Assembly (NCBI GenBank): GCA_030544215.1
Contig: JARZZO010000013.1
Coordinates: 1,355,001-1,419,000 of the forward strand
DNA length: 64,000 bases
Direction: 5' to 3'
Source: Zantedeschia hybrid cultivar
Taxonomy: Eukaryota > Streptophyta > Magnoliopsida > Alismatales > Araceae
Positions 50,271-60,603 of this stretch are shown one piece after another; the first letter of the stretch is position 1; each line of letters starts with the position of its first letter. A program made the translations under genes and the position numbers. The notes beneath the pieces are model-generated. The model was not told the DNA's origin. It was given only the letters and a program-made list of their open reading frames with translations, and searched no databases.

Positions 50271-51652
50271 TGATGTAGCCGAAGCTATCACGACCGGATT
50301 CCGAAGCTGGAATCCGAAGTTTTGGATCCGGAGCTGGGTCGGATCGGTGTAAGAGGCCTGACAGGGATCCGGAAGGCGGCGGAGGCAGAGGCGCGGCCGA
50401 AGGTCCGAGGCCGAGAGTCGCTTGGTCGGAGGCTGGCTTGTCTCCGGAAGGCGGGGCCGAGGTTCCTTTGGCTGGCGGGCAGCGCGGAGCCGAATCTCCC
50501 TCGGACGAGGGGCAGCCGGCGTACGGCGTTGAGACCGGGGAGAGGAGTCCGAGGTCGGCGGCCGAGACCGACTCGGGAAGGTCGGCGATGATTCGAACCG
50601 AGCCCCTGCAGGAGGGAAAGAAGAAGAAAACTGGTCAGCAGGAGTCCCGGGCTTCGGCCCTAAGGAACCCCCTCCGATGGTTAAGTTAGCTTCTGAAGAT
50701 GATTCGATTCAGAAGTCAAAGAGGTGGATGAAGCAGCTTTAATGCTTTTTGGACTGTAGTCCTTAAGGGTCACGAAGACATACCTTTGATAATAAATAGC
50801 CGTGTATTTATAGCGGAGGATAGAGGTTGCTTAATGGTGGCAGCCGATATAGGACTATGTTCTGGGTTTACTGGTAAACCGCCATAGTGCCTAACCCTCC
50901 CACCGGAGTGGGCCGGATACGGCTACTGGGCTGAAGGGGGTTGGGCCGCTGATGGGTCGAAGCCTACTGGGCCGAAGGTTGCTGGGCCGCTGATGGGCCG
51001 AAGGCTGCTGGGCCGCTGATGGGCCGAAGCCTACCGGGCCGAAGGCTGCTGGGCAGAAGCCTACTGGGCCGAAGGCTGCTGGCCCGCTAATGGGCCGAAG
51101 GATGCTGGGCCGAAGCCTACTGGGCCGAAGGCTGCTGGGCCGCTGATGGGCCGAAGCCTACTGGGCCGAAGGCTGCTGGGCCGCTGATGGGCCGAAGCCT
51201 ACCGGGCCGAAGGCTGTTGATGGGCCGCTGATGGGCCGAATCCTACTGGGCCGAAGGCTACTAGGCCGCTAATGGGCCGAAGCCTGCTGGGCCGAAGCCT
51301 ACTGGGCCGAAGGCTGCTGGGCCGCTGATGGGCCGAAGCCTACTGGGCCGAAGGCTGCTGGGCCGCTGATGGGCCGAAGGCTGCTGGGCCGCTGATGGGC
51401 CGAAGCCTACCGGGCCGAAGGCTACTGGGCCGTTGATGGGCCGAAGGCTGCTGGGCCGCTAATGGGCCGAAGCTTACTGGGCCGAAGGCTGCTGGGCCGC
51501 TGATGGGCCGAAGGCTGCTGGGCCGCTGATGGGCCGAAGGCTGCTGGGCCGCTAATGGGCCGAAGGCTGCTAGTGGGCCTTTTACTACTGCAGTTGGGCT
51601 GATCTCAGTGTTGGGCTTGTTCTAATGGGCCGAATCAGATTCTGCATCATCA
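50271..51652 (-). repeat. 3' LTR of nested element
   Basis: 1382 bp, ends TGATGTAGCC...GCATCATCA on the + strand. A TATA box (TATAAATAC on the - strand) is at 50812-50804. It includes a long irregular array (about 50930-51575) of GGGCCGAAGGCTGCT / GGGCCGCTGATG units, about twice as long as in the other LTR. Confidence 0.92.
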
Positions 51653-51667
51653 CATAGCCCCCCACTC
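51653..51667 (-). other. Polypurine tract of nested element
   Basis: GAGTGGGGGGCTATG on the - strand, immediately before the 3' LTR start TGATGATGC. Confidence 0.78.
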
Positions 51668-51843
51668 TTGTCGTTCTCATTTTTGAGACGACGAGAGTAA
51701 AATCCGAAGCCTCCTCGGAAGAGTAATACGGTATGTGCTTCGTTTGAAACCTTTGCTTTGTAAAAAAACTGCCTTAGGTCGGCCGAGGGCCAGTGACAAA
51801 CAACCTCGTCTGAGGCCGGAACCTTGTCGGAGATACCTTCGTC

Positions 51844-52647
51844 TCAGGCCGAGACTTGGTGTACATATAGAAATGATCTGCGTTTGCTTGCTTCATGACA
51901 TGTCTTTAAGTAGATAGCCGAATTTCGATTATGTATATGGCCGAAGCCATGCCGCTCCCGATACGGTTTGCATGGCCGAAGCCACTCCCGGTACGGTTTA
52001 CACGGACTTAGAAAACCATACCGCTCCCGATACGGTTTGCATGGCCGAAGCCACTCCCGGTACGGTTTACATGGACTTAGAAAACCATGCCGCTCCCGAT
52101 ATGGTTTGCATGGCCGAAGCCACTCCCGGTACGGTTTACACGGACTTAGAAAACCATGCCGCTCCCGATACGGTTTGCATGGCCGAAGCCACTCCCGGTA
52201 CGGTTTACACGGACTTAGAAAACCATGCCGCTCCCGATACGATTTGTATGGCCGAAGCCACTCCCGGTACAGTTTACACGGACTTAGAAAACCATGCCGC
52301 TCCCGATACGGTTTGCATGGCCGAAGCCACTTCCGGTACGGTTTACTCGGACTTAGAAAACCATGCCGCTCCCGATACGGTTTGCATGGCCGAAGCCACT
52401 CCCGGTACGGTTTATACGGACTTAGAAAACCATGCCGCTCCCGATACGATTTGCATGGCGGAAGCCACTCCCGGTACGGTTTACACGGACTTAGAGTAAA
52501 GGGACCTGTCGATGTAAAGTTACTATGCGCCGACGAAGGAGCCGAAACGGATTCGGCGTCAATAATAGCTTTGACTTCTGACTGAGGGGCCGAGGATGCT
52601 TCGAGAGTGAGTTCAGCAATAAGGTCGGCCAAAGCTTGAGTTTTCAT
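51844..52647 (-). CDS. Open frame with 23-residue repeats, 267 codons, product unknown
   Basis: Sense orientation for the nested element. A non-repeated N-terminus of about 50 residues precedes eight repeats of KPYRE-W/RHGFLSPCKPYREWLRPC type and a short C-terminus. There is no known domain. Frames of about 200 and 175 codons are also open on the + strand across the same array (51968-52585 and 51972-52499), so coding is doubtful. Confidence 0.25.
   Translation of the reverse strand: MKTQALADLIAELTLEASSAPQSEVKAIIDAESVSAPSSAHSNFTSTGPFTLSPCKPYREWLPPCKSYRERHGFLSPYKPYREWLRPCKPYRERHGFLSPSKPYRKWLRPCKPYRERHGFLSPCKLYREWLRPYKSYRERHGFLSPCKPYREWLRPCKPYRERHGFLSPCKPYREWLRPCKPYRERHGFLSPCKPYREWLRPCKPYRERYGFLSPCKPYREWLRPCKPYRERHGFGHIHNRNSAIYLKTCHEASKRRSFLYVHQVSA
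51950..52497. repeat. 69-bp tandem array (8 units)
   Basis: Unit parts: CCGCTCCCGATACGGTTTGC, ATGGCCGAAGCCACTCCCGG, TACGGTTTACACGGACTTAG, AAAACCATG. Eight near-identical copies at exactly 69 bp (23 codons). Point differences are few, so the array was homogenised recently. Confidence 0.96.
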
Positions 52648-53603
52648 CGTGGTTCGAGAGCCGGAGATCCGAAGCCGAGGGGTGCCCGGACGGGGGCTCG
52701 CCGGGAGCGAAGCCGAGACTCCCTCGGATGGATGTGCCGGCCAGCCAGCGCAGGGTGAGGCCTGTAGGTGCTGAAAATGCTCGTGTGATTAACATGAAAA
52801 AGCTATGTTGTTTAGTGTAAACTAACCTATTAAAAACAGCAACTAAAGTGCAGTGATCGCCAGAAACTTTTAACTAAAAAGTTTCAAAAGAGAGTTTTGA
52901 TCGCCTACCTGTTTGAACGCGGAAGAATGAGTCCTTGGTTCCCCTCCTTCAGCCGGCTGAAGAAAGAGAGCCCTTTCTTTGTTCTTTTGTTCTTGCTGTT
53001 GAGTTTGAGGTTGAGGATCGTCCCGAAATCCTTCTGGCTTTGTGCTTGATTTTCCCCTTTTGATCTCTTGTTGTTGTTGTTGAGTGCAGCAGAAACAGAG
53101 ACAGAATGAAGAAATACTGATGATGAGAATTCAAATGGAAGCAATATCTAAACTGACCATGATTATAAACATACTTAAACAGCAAACTCACTTGTTTAAA
53201 TGGCTTTGAAACCCCTTAAATCAAGGTTTTGGAAGATTGATGCTGTGGTGTGTGTTGCATGAAGTGAATATGAAGAATGAAACTAATGAAGATGTAAAAT
53301 GAATGCAGAATTGAAACACTTATGCCCAGTTGGTTTGAAGCCTTGAAAGGATGAAGATCTTAAAAGGACGCCGACTTCTGGAAATGGCAGCGCTCCGGCG
53401 TTCCGACGTTGTTGCTTCGATCTTCAATTCGCTATAACGCTATGGCTCAACTCAATTCAATTCTCTCTCTTTTTTTTTAACTCTTCGATATACAATGTAT
53501 TTATAGGCATTTTCTGCATTCGCGATTAACATAGAAAAATCTTGGATTTATCTACCTTAACCGACATATAGATATTGATTAATTCATCTTTATCCGTAAT
53601 TGT
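52648..53603 (-). other. Nested element interior without recognisable gene
   Basis: Contains a stray relative of the 45-bp unit near 52730-52765 and otherwise unique sequence. No gag-pol domain was detected on either strand. Confidence 0.5.
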
Positions 53604-53901
53604 CTAAAACGCGTCCACATATGCTGACGCCTTTCAGATTAATTAAGATAAGGATAAATATCCGGAAAAACTTATCTTTATCTTTATTAGCTAAAACGCG
53701 TCTACTTGTGTAGACGTCTTTTACACTAATTAAGATAATGATAAACATCCGGAAGAGAAGTTAAAATAGCTTAGGAAACCTAAAACGCGTCAGCCTTTAC
53801 AGACGCCTTTTAGCTAATAAATCAATTGATTAAAATTCAAATTTAAACGCTAAAATAGGAATAAACTCTAAATCGCGTCCACATGGGTAGACGTCTTTTA
53901 G
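53604..53901. repeat. Four imperfect hairpins at ~88-bp spacing
   Basis: Inverted repeats of the type CTAAAACGCGTC...GACGTCTTTTAG at 53604-53637, 53691-53723, 53780-53813 and 53868-53901. Between them are related AT-rich spacers with 'AATTAAGATAA' and 'ATCCGGAA'. They lie in the middle of the nested element. Confidence 0.8.
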
Positions 53902-54038
53902 AATTATGCATATTTTAATTGAAATTTGAGCTAAAATCAATTTAATTGATTAACTTAAACATGTCTGTTAAACCCGACACTCAAAAATATCAATAAAAAT
54001 TAATCAATGATTAATTATCAGACCATTCTGAGGCATTA

Positions 54039-55325
54039 TTATATGATATGAAATTTACTCGAAATGACGTCAAAATTAGCGTGTCTACAAGGCCGAGGCT
54101 CCTTCGGACGAGGTGGGCTAGCCGGCGCAGGGCGAGGCCGAGGCTCCTTCGAAAGAGGTAGGCCAGCCAATGCAGGGCGAGGCCGAGGCTCCTTTGGACG
54201 AAGCAGGCCAGCCGGCGCAGGGCGAGGCCGAGGCTTCTTTGGACGAAGCAGGCCAGCCGACGCAAGGCGAGGCCGAGGCTTCTTTGGACGAAGCAGGCCA
54301 GCCGACGCAAGGCGAGGCCGAGGCTTCTTTGGACGAAGCAGGCCAGCCGGCGCAGGGCGAGGCCGAGGCTTCTTCGGACGAGGCAGGCCATCCGGCGCAG
54401 GGCGAGGCCGAGGCTTCTTTGGACGAAGCAGGCCACCCGGCGTAGGGCGAGGCCGAGGTTTCTTCGGACGAGGCGGGCCAGCCGGCGCAGGGCGAGGATG
54501 AGGCCCCTTTGGACGAAGCAGGCCAGCCGGCGCAGGGCGAGGCCGAAGCTTCTTTGGACGAAGCAGGCCAGCCGGCGCAGGGCGAGGCCGAGGCTTCTTT
54601 GGACGAGGCAGGTCAACCGGCGCAGGGCGAGGCCGAGGCTTCTTTGACGAAGCAGGCCAGCCGACGCAGGGTGAGGCCGAGGCTTCTTTGGACGAAGCAG
54701 GCCAGCCGGCGCAGGGCGAGGCCGAGGCTTCTTCGGACGAGGCGGGCCAGCCGGCGCAGGGCGAGGCTGAGGCTCCTTTGGACGAAGCAGGCCAGCCGGC
54801 GCAGGGCGAGGCCGAGGCTCCTTTGGACGAAGCAGGCCAGCCGGCGCAGGGCGAGGCCGAGGCTTCTTCGGACGAGGCGGGCCAGCCGGCGCAGGGCGAG
54901 GCCGAGGCTTCCCCGGACGAGGTGGGCCAGCCGGCGCAGGGCGAGGCCGAGGCTTCTTTGGACGAAGCAGGCCAGCCGGTGCAGGGCGAGGCCGAGGCTT
55001 CTTTGGACGAAGTAGGCCAGCCGACGCAAGGCGAGGCCGAGGCTTCTTTGGACGAAGCAGGCCAGCCGGCGCAGGGCGAGGCCGAGGCCCCTTTGGACGA
55101 AGCAGGCCAGTCGGCGCAGGGCGAGGCTGAGGCCCCTTTGGACGAAGCAGGCCAACCGTTGCAGGGCGAGGCCGAGGCTTCTTCGGACGAGGTAGGCCAG
55201 CCGGCGCAGGGCGAGGCTGAGGCCCCTTTGGACGAAGCAGGCCAGCCGGCGCAGGGCGAGGCCGAGGCTTCTTTGGACGAAGCAGGCCAGCCGACGCAGG
55301 GCGAGGCCGAGGCTTCTTTGGACAA
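54039..55325 (-). CDS. Repeat-only open frame, 428 codons, product unknown
   Basis: In the sense orientation of the nested element this is the first long frame after the primer site. It consists of 15-residue repeats, first ASASPCAGWPASSKE-like and, after a one-base slip near 54649, KPRPRPAPAGLLRPK-like. There is no known domain. Frames of similar length are open on the other strand (for example 54688-55335, repeat DEAGQPAQGEAEASL), so openness follows from the 45-bp period and GC-rich sequence. Translation is not supported by anything else. Confidence 0.25.
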   Translation of the reverse strand: MSKEASASPCVGWPASSKEASASPCAGWPASSKGASASPCAGWPTSSEEASASPCNGWPASSKGASASPCADWPASSKGASASPCAGWPASSKEASASPCVGWPTSSKEASASPCTGWPASSKEASASPCAGWPTSSGEASASPCAGWPASSEEASASPCAGWPASSKGASASPCAGWPASSKGASASPCAGWPASSEEASASPCAGWPASSKEASASPCVGWPASSKKPRPRPAPVDLPRPKKPRPRPAPAGLLRPKKLRPRPAPAGLLRPKGPHPRPAPAGPPRPKKPRPRPTPGGLLRPKKPRPRPAPDGLPRPKKPRPRPAPAGLLRPKKPRPRLASAGLLRPKKPRPRLASAGLLRPKKPRPRPAPAGLLRPKEPRPRPALAGLPLSKEPRPRPAPASPPRPKEPRPCRHANFDVISSKFHII

Positions 55326-55410
55326 AGCAGGCTAGTCGACGCCAGGCGAGGCCGAGGCTCCTTTGGACGAAGCAGGCCAGCTGGCGCAGGGCGAGGCCGA
55401 GGCTCTTTCA
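54085..55410. repeat. 45-bp tandem array (about 29 units)
   Basis: Units are of the type GACGAAGCAGGCCAGCC-GGCGCAGGGCGAGGCC-GAGGCTTCTTTG, with variants such as TCCTTTG, TCTTCG and CCCCTTTG. The spacing is regular at 45 bp over 1.3 kb except for single-base slips, for example one base missing near 54649. Because 45 is a multiple of three, long frames are open on both strands. Confidence 0.96.
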
Positions 55411-55504
55411 GAGTGAAGCGGCTGTGTTGAAGTTGCCCGCGTCTCTGCCACGTCTTGTTCGGATCGTCAGGTTACTGGACGATGAGACATGACTTCTTGC
55501 TAGT

Positions 55505-55522
55505 TTCCCACAGACGGCGCCA
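55505..55522 (-). other. Primer-binding site of nested element
   Basis: TGGCGCCGTCTGTGGGAA on the - strand, two bases from the 5' LTR. It sets the orientation and suggests Tat/gypsy relatives. Confidence 0.82.
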
Positions 55523-55524
55523 CG

Positions 55525-56497
55525 TGATGTAGCCGAAGCTATCACGACCGGATTCCGAAGCTGGAATCCGAAGTTGGGATCCGAATCTGGATCGAATTGG
55601 AGAAGAGGCCCGATGGGGATCCGGAACGCGGCGAGGGCGGAGACGAGGCCGAAGATCCGAAGCTGAGGGTCGCCCGGTCGGATATGGGCTAGCCCGCGGA
55701 AGGCGCGGCCGAAGCTCCTCCGGTTGAGGGACAGCTGGTGCGGGACGGAACCGAAGCACCTTTAAGCGAGGACCAGCCAGCGAATGGCGTCGAGACCGGA
55801 GGAAGAAGTCCGAGGTCGGCGGTCGAGACCGATTCGGGGAGGTCGGTGGCCGAGACCGATTCGGGGAAGTCAAAGAGGTGGATGAAGCAGCTTTAATGCT
55901 TTTTGGACTGTAGTCCTTAAGGGTCACGAAGACATACCTTTGGTAATAAATAGCCATGTATTTATAGCGGAGGATAGAGGTTGCTTAATGGTGGCAGCCG
56001 ATATAGGACTATGTTCTCGGTTTACTGGTAAACCGCCATAGTGCCTAACCCTCCCACCGGAGTGGGCCGGATACGGCTATTGGGCTGAAGGGGGTTGGGC
56101 CGCTGATGGGCCGAAGCCTACTGGGCCGCTGATGGGCCGAAGCCTACCGGGCCGAAGGCTGCTGATGGGCCGCTGATGGGCCGAATCCTACTGGGCCGAA
56201 GGCTACTAGGCCGCTAATGGGCCGAAGCCTGCTGGGCCGAAGCCTACTGGGCCGAAGGCTGCTGGGCCGCTGATGGCCCGAAGGCTGCTGGGCCGAAGCC
56301 TACTGGGCCGAAGGCTGCTGGGCCGCTAATGGGCCGAAGCTTACTGGGCCGAAGGCTGCTGGGCCGAAGCCTACTGGGCCGAAGGCTGCTGGGCCGCTAA
56401 TGGGCCGAAGGCTGCCAGTGGGCCTTTTACTACTGCAGTTGGGCTGATCTCAGTGTTGGGCTTGTTCTAATGGGCCGAATCAGATTCTGCATCATCA
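55525..56497 (-). repeat. 5' LTR of nested element
   Basis: 973 bp with the same ends and TATA box (55966-55958). The GGGCCGAAGG array spans only about 56090-56415. The block 55868-56090 is about 98 percent identical to 50713-50935, but the first ~330 bp are much more diverged from the other LTR. Confidence 0.92.
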
Positions 56498-56614
56498 GGA
56501 CCGATCAAAACCTGGTGACCAATACATTCACATTCACAAAAATAAGTGCACTAATAATGCAAAGGAAATACTCATATTTTATTGCATAAAATGGTGTCCA
56601 TTTACAAAAAGAAT

Positions 56615-58569
56615 CTAGATCCTTCTCAGTCCTAAACCTCCAACATGTTTGAGAAATGCAATTCTCACAAGAGGTTTGGTCAAAGGATCTGCAAGCATCT
56701 CACTAGTAGAGATATATCTAAGGACCACCAATTGCTGCGCAATGATGTCTCTAATGAAATAGTAACGAGTGTCAATATGCTTTGATTTTCCATGATACTT
56801 GGAGTCCCTCGTGTAGGTTATCGCGGCTATATTGTCGCAATAGACCATAACAGCATCTCTTGCATGTGCTGTGACATTCAAGCTCACCAAGAATCGCCTC
56901 AACCAGATAGCTTCCTGGACCGCAACAGTGCAAGCAATGTACTCAGACTCCATCGTAGACAAGGAGACACATGCTTGCTTCTTGGTGCACCAAGATATAG
57001 CTCCTCCTCCAAGTACGAATGCATATCCTGAAGTGGACTTGCACTCATCTCTGTCAGCTGATCCATCGGCATCTGAGTATCCGGTCAATTTAAGGCTCCC
57101 ACCATGATAGCACAGAGCGAGGTTCTCAGTACCTCGCATTTATATGAAAATCCTTTTCACTGCTAGCCAATGCGCAGTTCCAGGATTACTTTGATATCTA
57201 CTAACCATGCCAACTGCAAAGCAAATGTCGGGACAAGTGCACATCATGGCATACATGAGGCAACCGACTGCATTGGCATATGGAACATCCTTCATTCGTT
57301 CTTTCTCTTCCTCTGTATTGGGACATTGATCAATGCTAAGAACTGATCCCCTCTCCATTGGAGTATCTATGGGTTTGGCTTTATGCATCCGGAAGCACTC
57401 CAAGATTCTCTTTATGTAAGTCTTTTGAGACAAACTAAGAAGTCTCTTGGATCGATCTCTATAGATCTTTACTCCCAGTATATAATCAGCCTCACCTAAA
57501 TCCTTCATCTCGAATGTGGAGGATAACCACTCTTGAGTGGTTTTGATTAATTCCAAATAATTCCCGGCTAGTAATATATCGTCAACATATAAAGAGAGAA
57601 TGAGAACACTTTTCTTAACTCTCTTCACATAGACACAGTGATCCTCTTCGGTCATTTTGAGCCAATCGAAATGATTGCTTGGTGGAATCGATAATACCAC
57701 TGTCTAGACGACTGTTTGAGACCATATATAGAACGTTTCAGGCGGCATACTTTGCTCTCTTGTCCTTCAGCTTCAAAGCCCACAGGCTGAGCCATGTAGA
57801 TCTCTTCGTCTAATTCTCCATTGAGAAAAGCTGTTTTTACATCCATCTGGAACAATTCCCAGTTTAGATGTGCGACGATAGCCAGGATTAGGAAAATAGA
57901 GGCAAATCTCACCAGTGGGGAGAATGTCTCTTCATAGTATATTCCCTCTAATTGGGTATAGCCTTTCGCCACGAGTCGGACTTTATATTTATCAATTGAT
58001 CCATCAGCCTTACGTTTGACTTTAAGAACCCACTTGTTCCCAATAGCCTTACGTCTAGGTGGTAGATCAACTAACTCCCATACTTCGTTCTTAGCCATTG
58101 TGTTCATTTCTTCCCTCATTACAGCTATCCACTTTTCTGAGTCAGGTGAGGTCATTGCTTCCTCGTAAGATGCAGGTTCATCAGCATCTACAGAAGTACA
58201 CATGAATGATTCCCCTTCAATCGTGAAACGACGTCGAGGGATATGTCCACGTTGACTTCTACGAGGTAAACAGTTAAGTGGTTCACTCCCACTGTCTATT
58301 GGAACACTCCCACTGTCTTCGGCAACTTCTGGGATAAGACTAATTCCCCCCATGTCGGAAGACATAATGTTCGCATCAGGATCTTGCAACTCATATAGCT
58401 GCATGTCCTGTCTAACCTCTCCTATTGTTGGGTAATCTCCCTCAAGGAAGATTACATCTCGAACCTCTTTCTCACTCATTCCTCCATCTGGATGTTCACC
58501 ATACATTACATAGCCCTTAGATTGCTCAGGGTACCTTATGAACACTTGTTTGTTAGCTCTAGGACCCAA
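56615..58569 (-). pseudogene. Copia reverse transcriptase and RNase H, one frameshift, one nonsense codon
   Basis: Reverse transcriptase motifs: FSPLVRFASI, MDVKTAFLNGEL near 57845-57810, and catalytic SLYVDD near 57600-57580. RNase H: YSDADGSAD, KSTSGYAF, and SLSTMESEY near 56960-56935, ending LADPLTKP...GLGLRRI before the stop at 56615. A frameshift lies at about 57655-57700 and an in-frame TAA at 57142-57140. The domain order (integrase before reverse transcriptase) identifies copia rather than gypsy. Confidence 0.9.
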
Positions 58570-59761
58570 TTTCCCATATTTATGGGAAGTACTGTGAACA
58601 TATCCAGCTGATCCCTACGGACGTAAATCCTCCAAATGAGGTTTTTCGCCTTTCCATAGTTCATAGGGAGTTAAAGGTATTGACTTAGAAGGCACTTGGT
58701 TCAGGATAAAGGCAACAGTCAATAGTGCATCCCTTTAGAAATTTATTTGGAGGTTAGCTTGCGCCATCATCGATCGAACCATCTCCATAAGAGTACGATT
58801 CCTCCTCTCTGCAACACCATTTTGTTGCGGAGTATAAGGAATGGTAAGTTGTCTGCGAATTCCTTTCTCTTCACATAACTCTCTGAACTGATCTGAGAGA
58901 TATTCTCTGTCTCTTTCAGTGCGAAGAGCCTTAATGCTCCTCTGTTTATCATTCTCTACCTCAACCAGAAAACGCTTAAAACAGGTTAAGGCCTCTAAGT
59001 GATGGGTGAGAAGATATATTGAACCATAGCGAGAATAGTCATCTGTGAAAGTGATAAAATAAGATTCGCCATGACTTGCCCTCATATTTAAGGGTCCATA
59101 TATGTCTGAGTGGATTAGCTCTAGTAGGCAAGAGGCCCTCTTGGCCTTCCCAAATGGCTTTCTGCAGGCTTTTCCTGCCAAACATGGTTCACAAATAGGG
59201 AGATTCACTTTACTGAGAGGCCCCAATAAGTCTGCTCGAGCCAATCGGCTCATTCTCTCATATCCTATGTGCCCCAATCTCGCATGCCACGATACAGAAT
59301 CAGAAAGAATATCAGAAGTAGATGCAACTAAAGAGATAGAATCATTATTTTCTAAATCCATGACAAACAAATTGTCTTTTAAATGACCAAGACTGTTATC
59401 GTAATAAAAAGATACTAAGGTCCCTAGAAAATTGAAAGAATAACCCAAACGTAAAAGTGTTATAACTGAAAATAGATTACATCGAACACCAGGTGCATAA
59501 AGCACATCATGTAACAGAAGAATGCGTCCAATTCGCATCTTCAGCTGGTAAGAGCCAACTCCAAGGATTTCTTCCTGAGCGCCTTTCCCTATGGTGACGT
59601 GTTGACTGCCAGTTAGTATTCGACGATAATCTATGAATCCGGCTCGCTCACGAGCTATGTGGCAGGTTGCTCATGAGTCTACAATCCAATGAGAGACCGT
59701 ATGAGCAATGAAAATATTAGAGCACACATAAATAGGATTACTAGAGACGGGACAAACCTTC
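58570..59761 (-). pseudogene. Copia protease and integrase region, several nonsense codons
   Basis: The same frame as gag continues. The protease active-site stretch reads DS-stop-A at about 59679-59668, so the catalytic glycine codon has become TGA (59673-59671). The integrase has the HHCC zinc-binding module (WHARLGH...CEPC, about 59275-59170) and the DDE positions: IHSDIYGP, TFTDDYSR and the glutamate in QQNGVAERR. Further stops occur at about 58737-58735 and near 58617. The polyprotein cannot be made from this copy. Confidence 0.88.
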
Positions 59762-60603
59762 TTTGGCTCAGTGCACTCACTGGCATAGTGTCCCATCTTC
59801 TGACAGTTAAAACATTTGACTTTGCTCAGGTTTTTCTTTCCTTGCTTGTCTCGTTTATCCTTTTGATTATTTTGCTGTCTTCATTTCTTTTCAGCCTTTT
59901 GCTGAAAATTGTTGTTTTTCTTAGTCCAGTTTTGTCTGGGCCTCTTTACCTTAGGCTTATTGGCATTAGCTACTAATGCACTGTGATGGGTCGCCTCTTT
60001 GCGTTTCGCCTCTAACTCAAGGTGACGTGAAACGTCACTATAAGTTTTGATGCTTTCGTTGTGTGTAAGCACCAATTTAATGTGTTCCCAAGAAGAATCA
60101 GGAAGGGACCTTAGCACGGCAAGTATCTGCTGCTCATCTGAGAGTTCTGTTCCTGCTGTCTTCAATTCTCTGATCATCGAAGACATCGTCCTTAGGTGCT
60201 CTGCCATAGAATGCTTTGGATCCATCATGTACTGATTGAACCTCAAAGTTAAGACCCTCAGCCTCGTTGCTGATGTGCCTCCATATTGGAGCTTCAATTG
60301 CTCCTACATTTCTTTAGCAGTTTTGTAACTCTCAAATTCTTTAATAAGGTCATCGTGCATGCAGCTCAACATAGTGTAGCGCGCACTTCTGTCCTTATTC
60401 AACCACTTGTCATAGGCTTGCTTGTCACGATTGACTTGCGCAAGTGGTCCATCATCAGATGGTGGCAGCATCACGTTGGTCAAGGTCTCAAGTACCTCAT
60501 TCTCATTCAGGGGATATTGAATTTTTCTGTGCCATATGTCATAATTTTCGTCTTTCAATTTATCTTTACCAGACAATTCATGATATAAACCTTTAGAAGT
60601 CAT
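59762..60603 (-). pseudogene. Copia gag (with CCHC zinc knuckle), two nonsense codons
   Basis: One frame from ATG 60603 encodes a UBN2-type copia Gag that would form the particle around the RNA. The zinc knuckle CFNCQKMGHYASEC (CX2CX4HX4C) is at about 59813-59772. TAG at 60306-60304 and TGA at 59883-59881 interrupt the frame without shifting it. Both fit C-to-T changes (CAG and CGA). Confidence 0.88.

Larger units (their letters stand above)
50271..56497 (-). mobile_element. Nested non-autonomous LTR retroelement rich in tandem repeats (Tat/gypsy-like primer site)
   Basis: TG...CA LTRs at 55525-56497 (5', 973 bp) and 50271-51652 (3', 1382 bp) are bounded by the exact 5-bp duplication GGACC (50266-50270 and 56498-56502). 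On the - strand the primer site TGGCGCCGTCTGTGGGAA lies 2 nt inside the 5' LTR, of the kind seen in plant Tat-lineage gypsy elements, and a purine tract GAGTGGGGGGCTATG precedes the 3' LTR. No gag, protease, integrase or reverse transcriptase is found in the 3.9-kb interior, so it must have depended on a partner element. The interior is mostly a 45-bp array, an ~88-bp hairpin array and a 69-bp array. Confidence 0.92.

Noticed and set aside
50322..50689. Arg/Gly-rich open frames at the LTR edge
   Set aside because: Inside the LTR of the nested element, not kept open in the other LTR, and GC-rich.
51950..52497. CRISPR-like regular repeats
   Set aside because: Units are contiguous 69-bp tandem copies without unique spacers, in a plant retroelement. 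The 45-bp and 153-bp arrays fail for the same reason.
51968..52585. 205- and 175-codon + strand frames in the 69-bp array
   Set aside because: Same cause: a repeat period divisible by three. Antisense to the element.
54688..55335. 215-codon + strand open frame with DEAGQPAQGEAEASL repeats
   Set aside because: It is antisense to the nested retroelement and exists because the 45-bp unit keeps many frames open. No start context, domain or conservation supports it.
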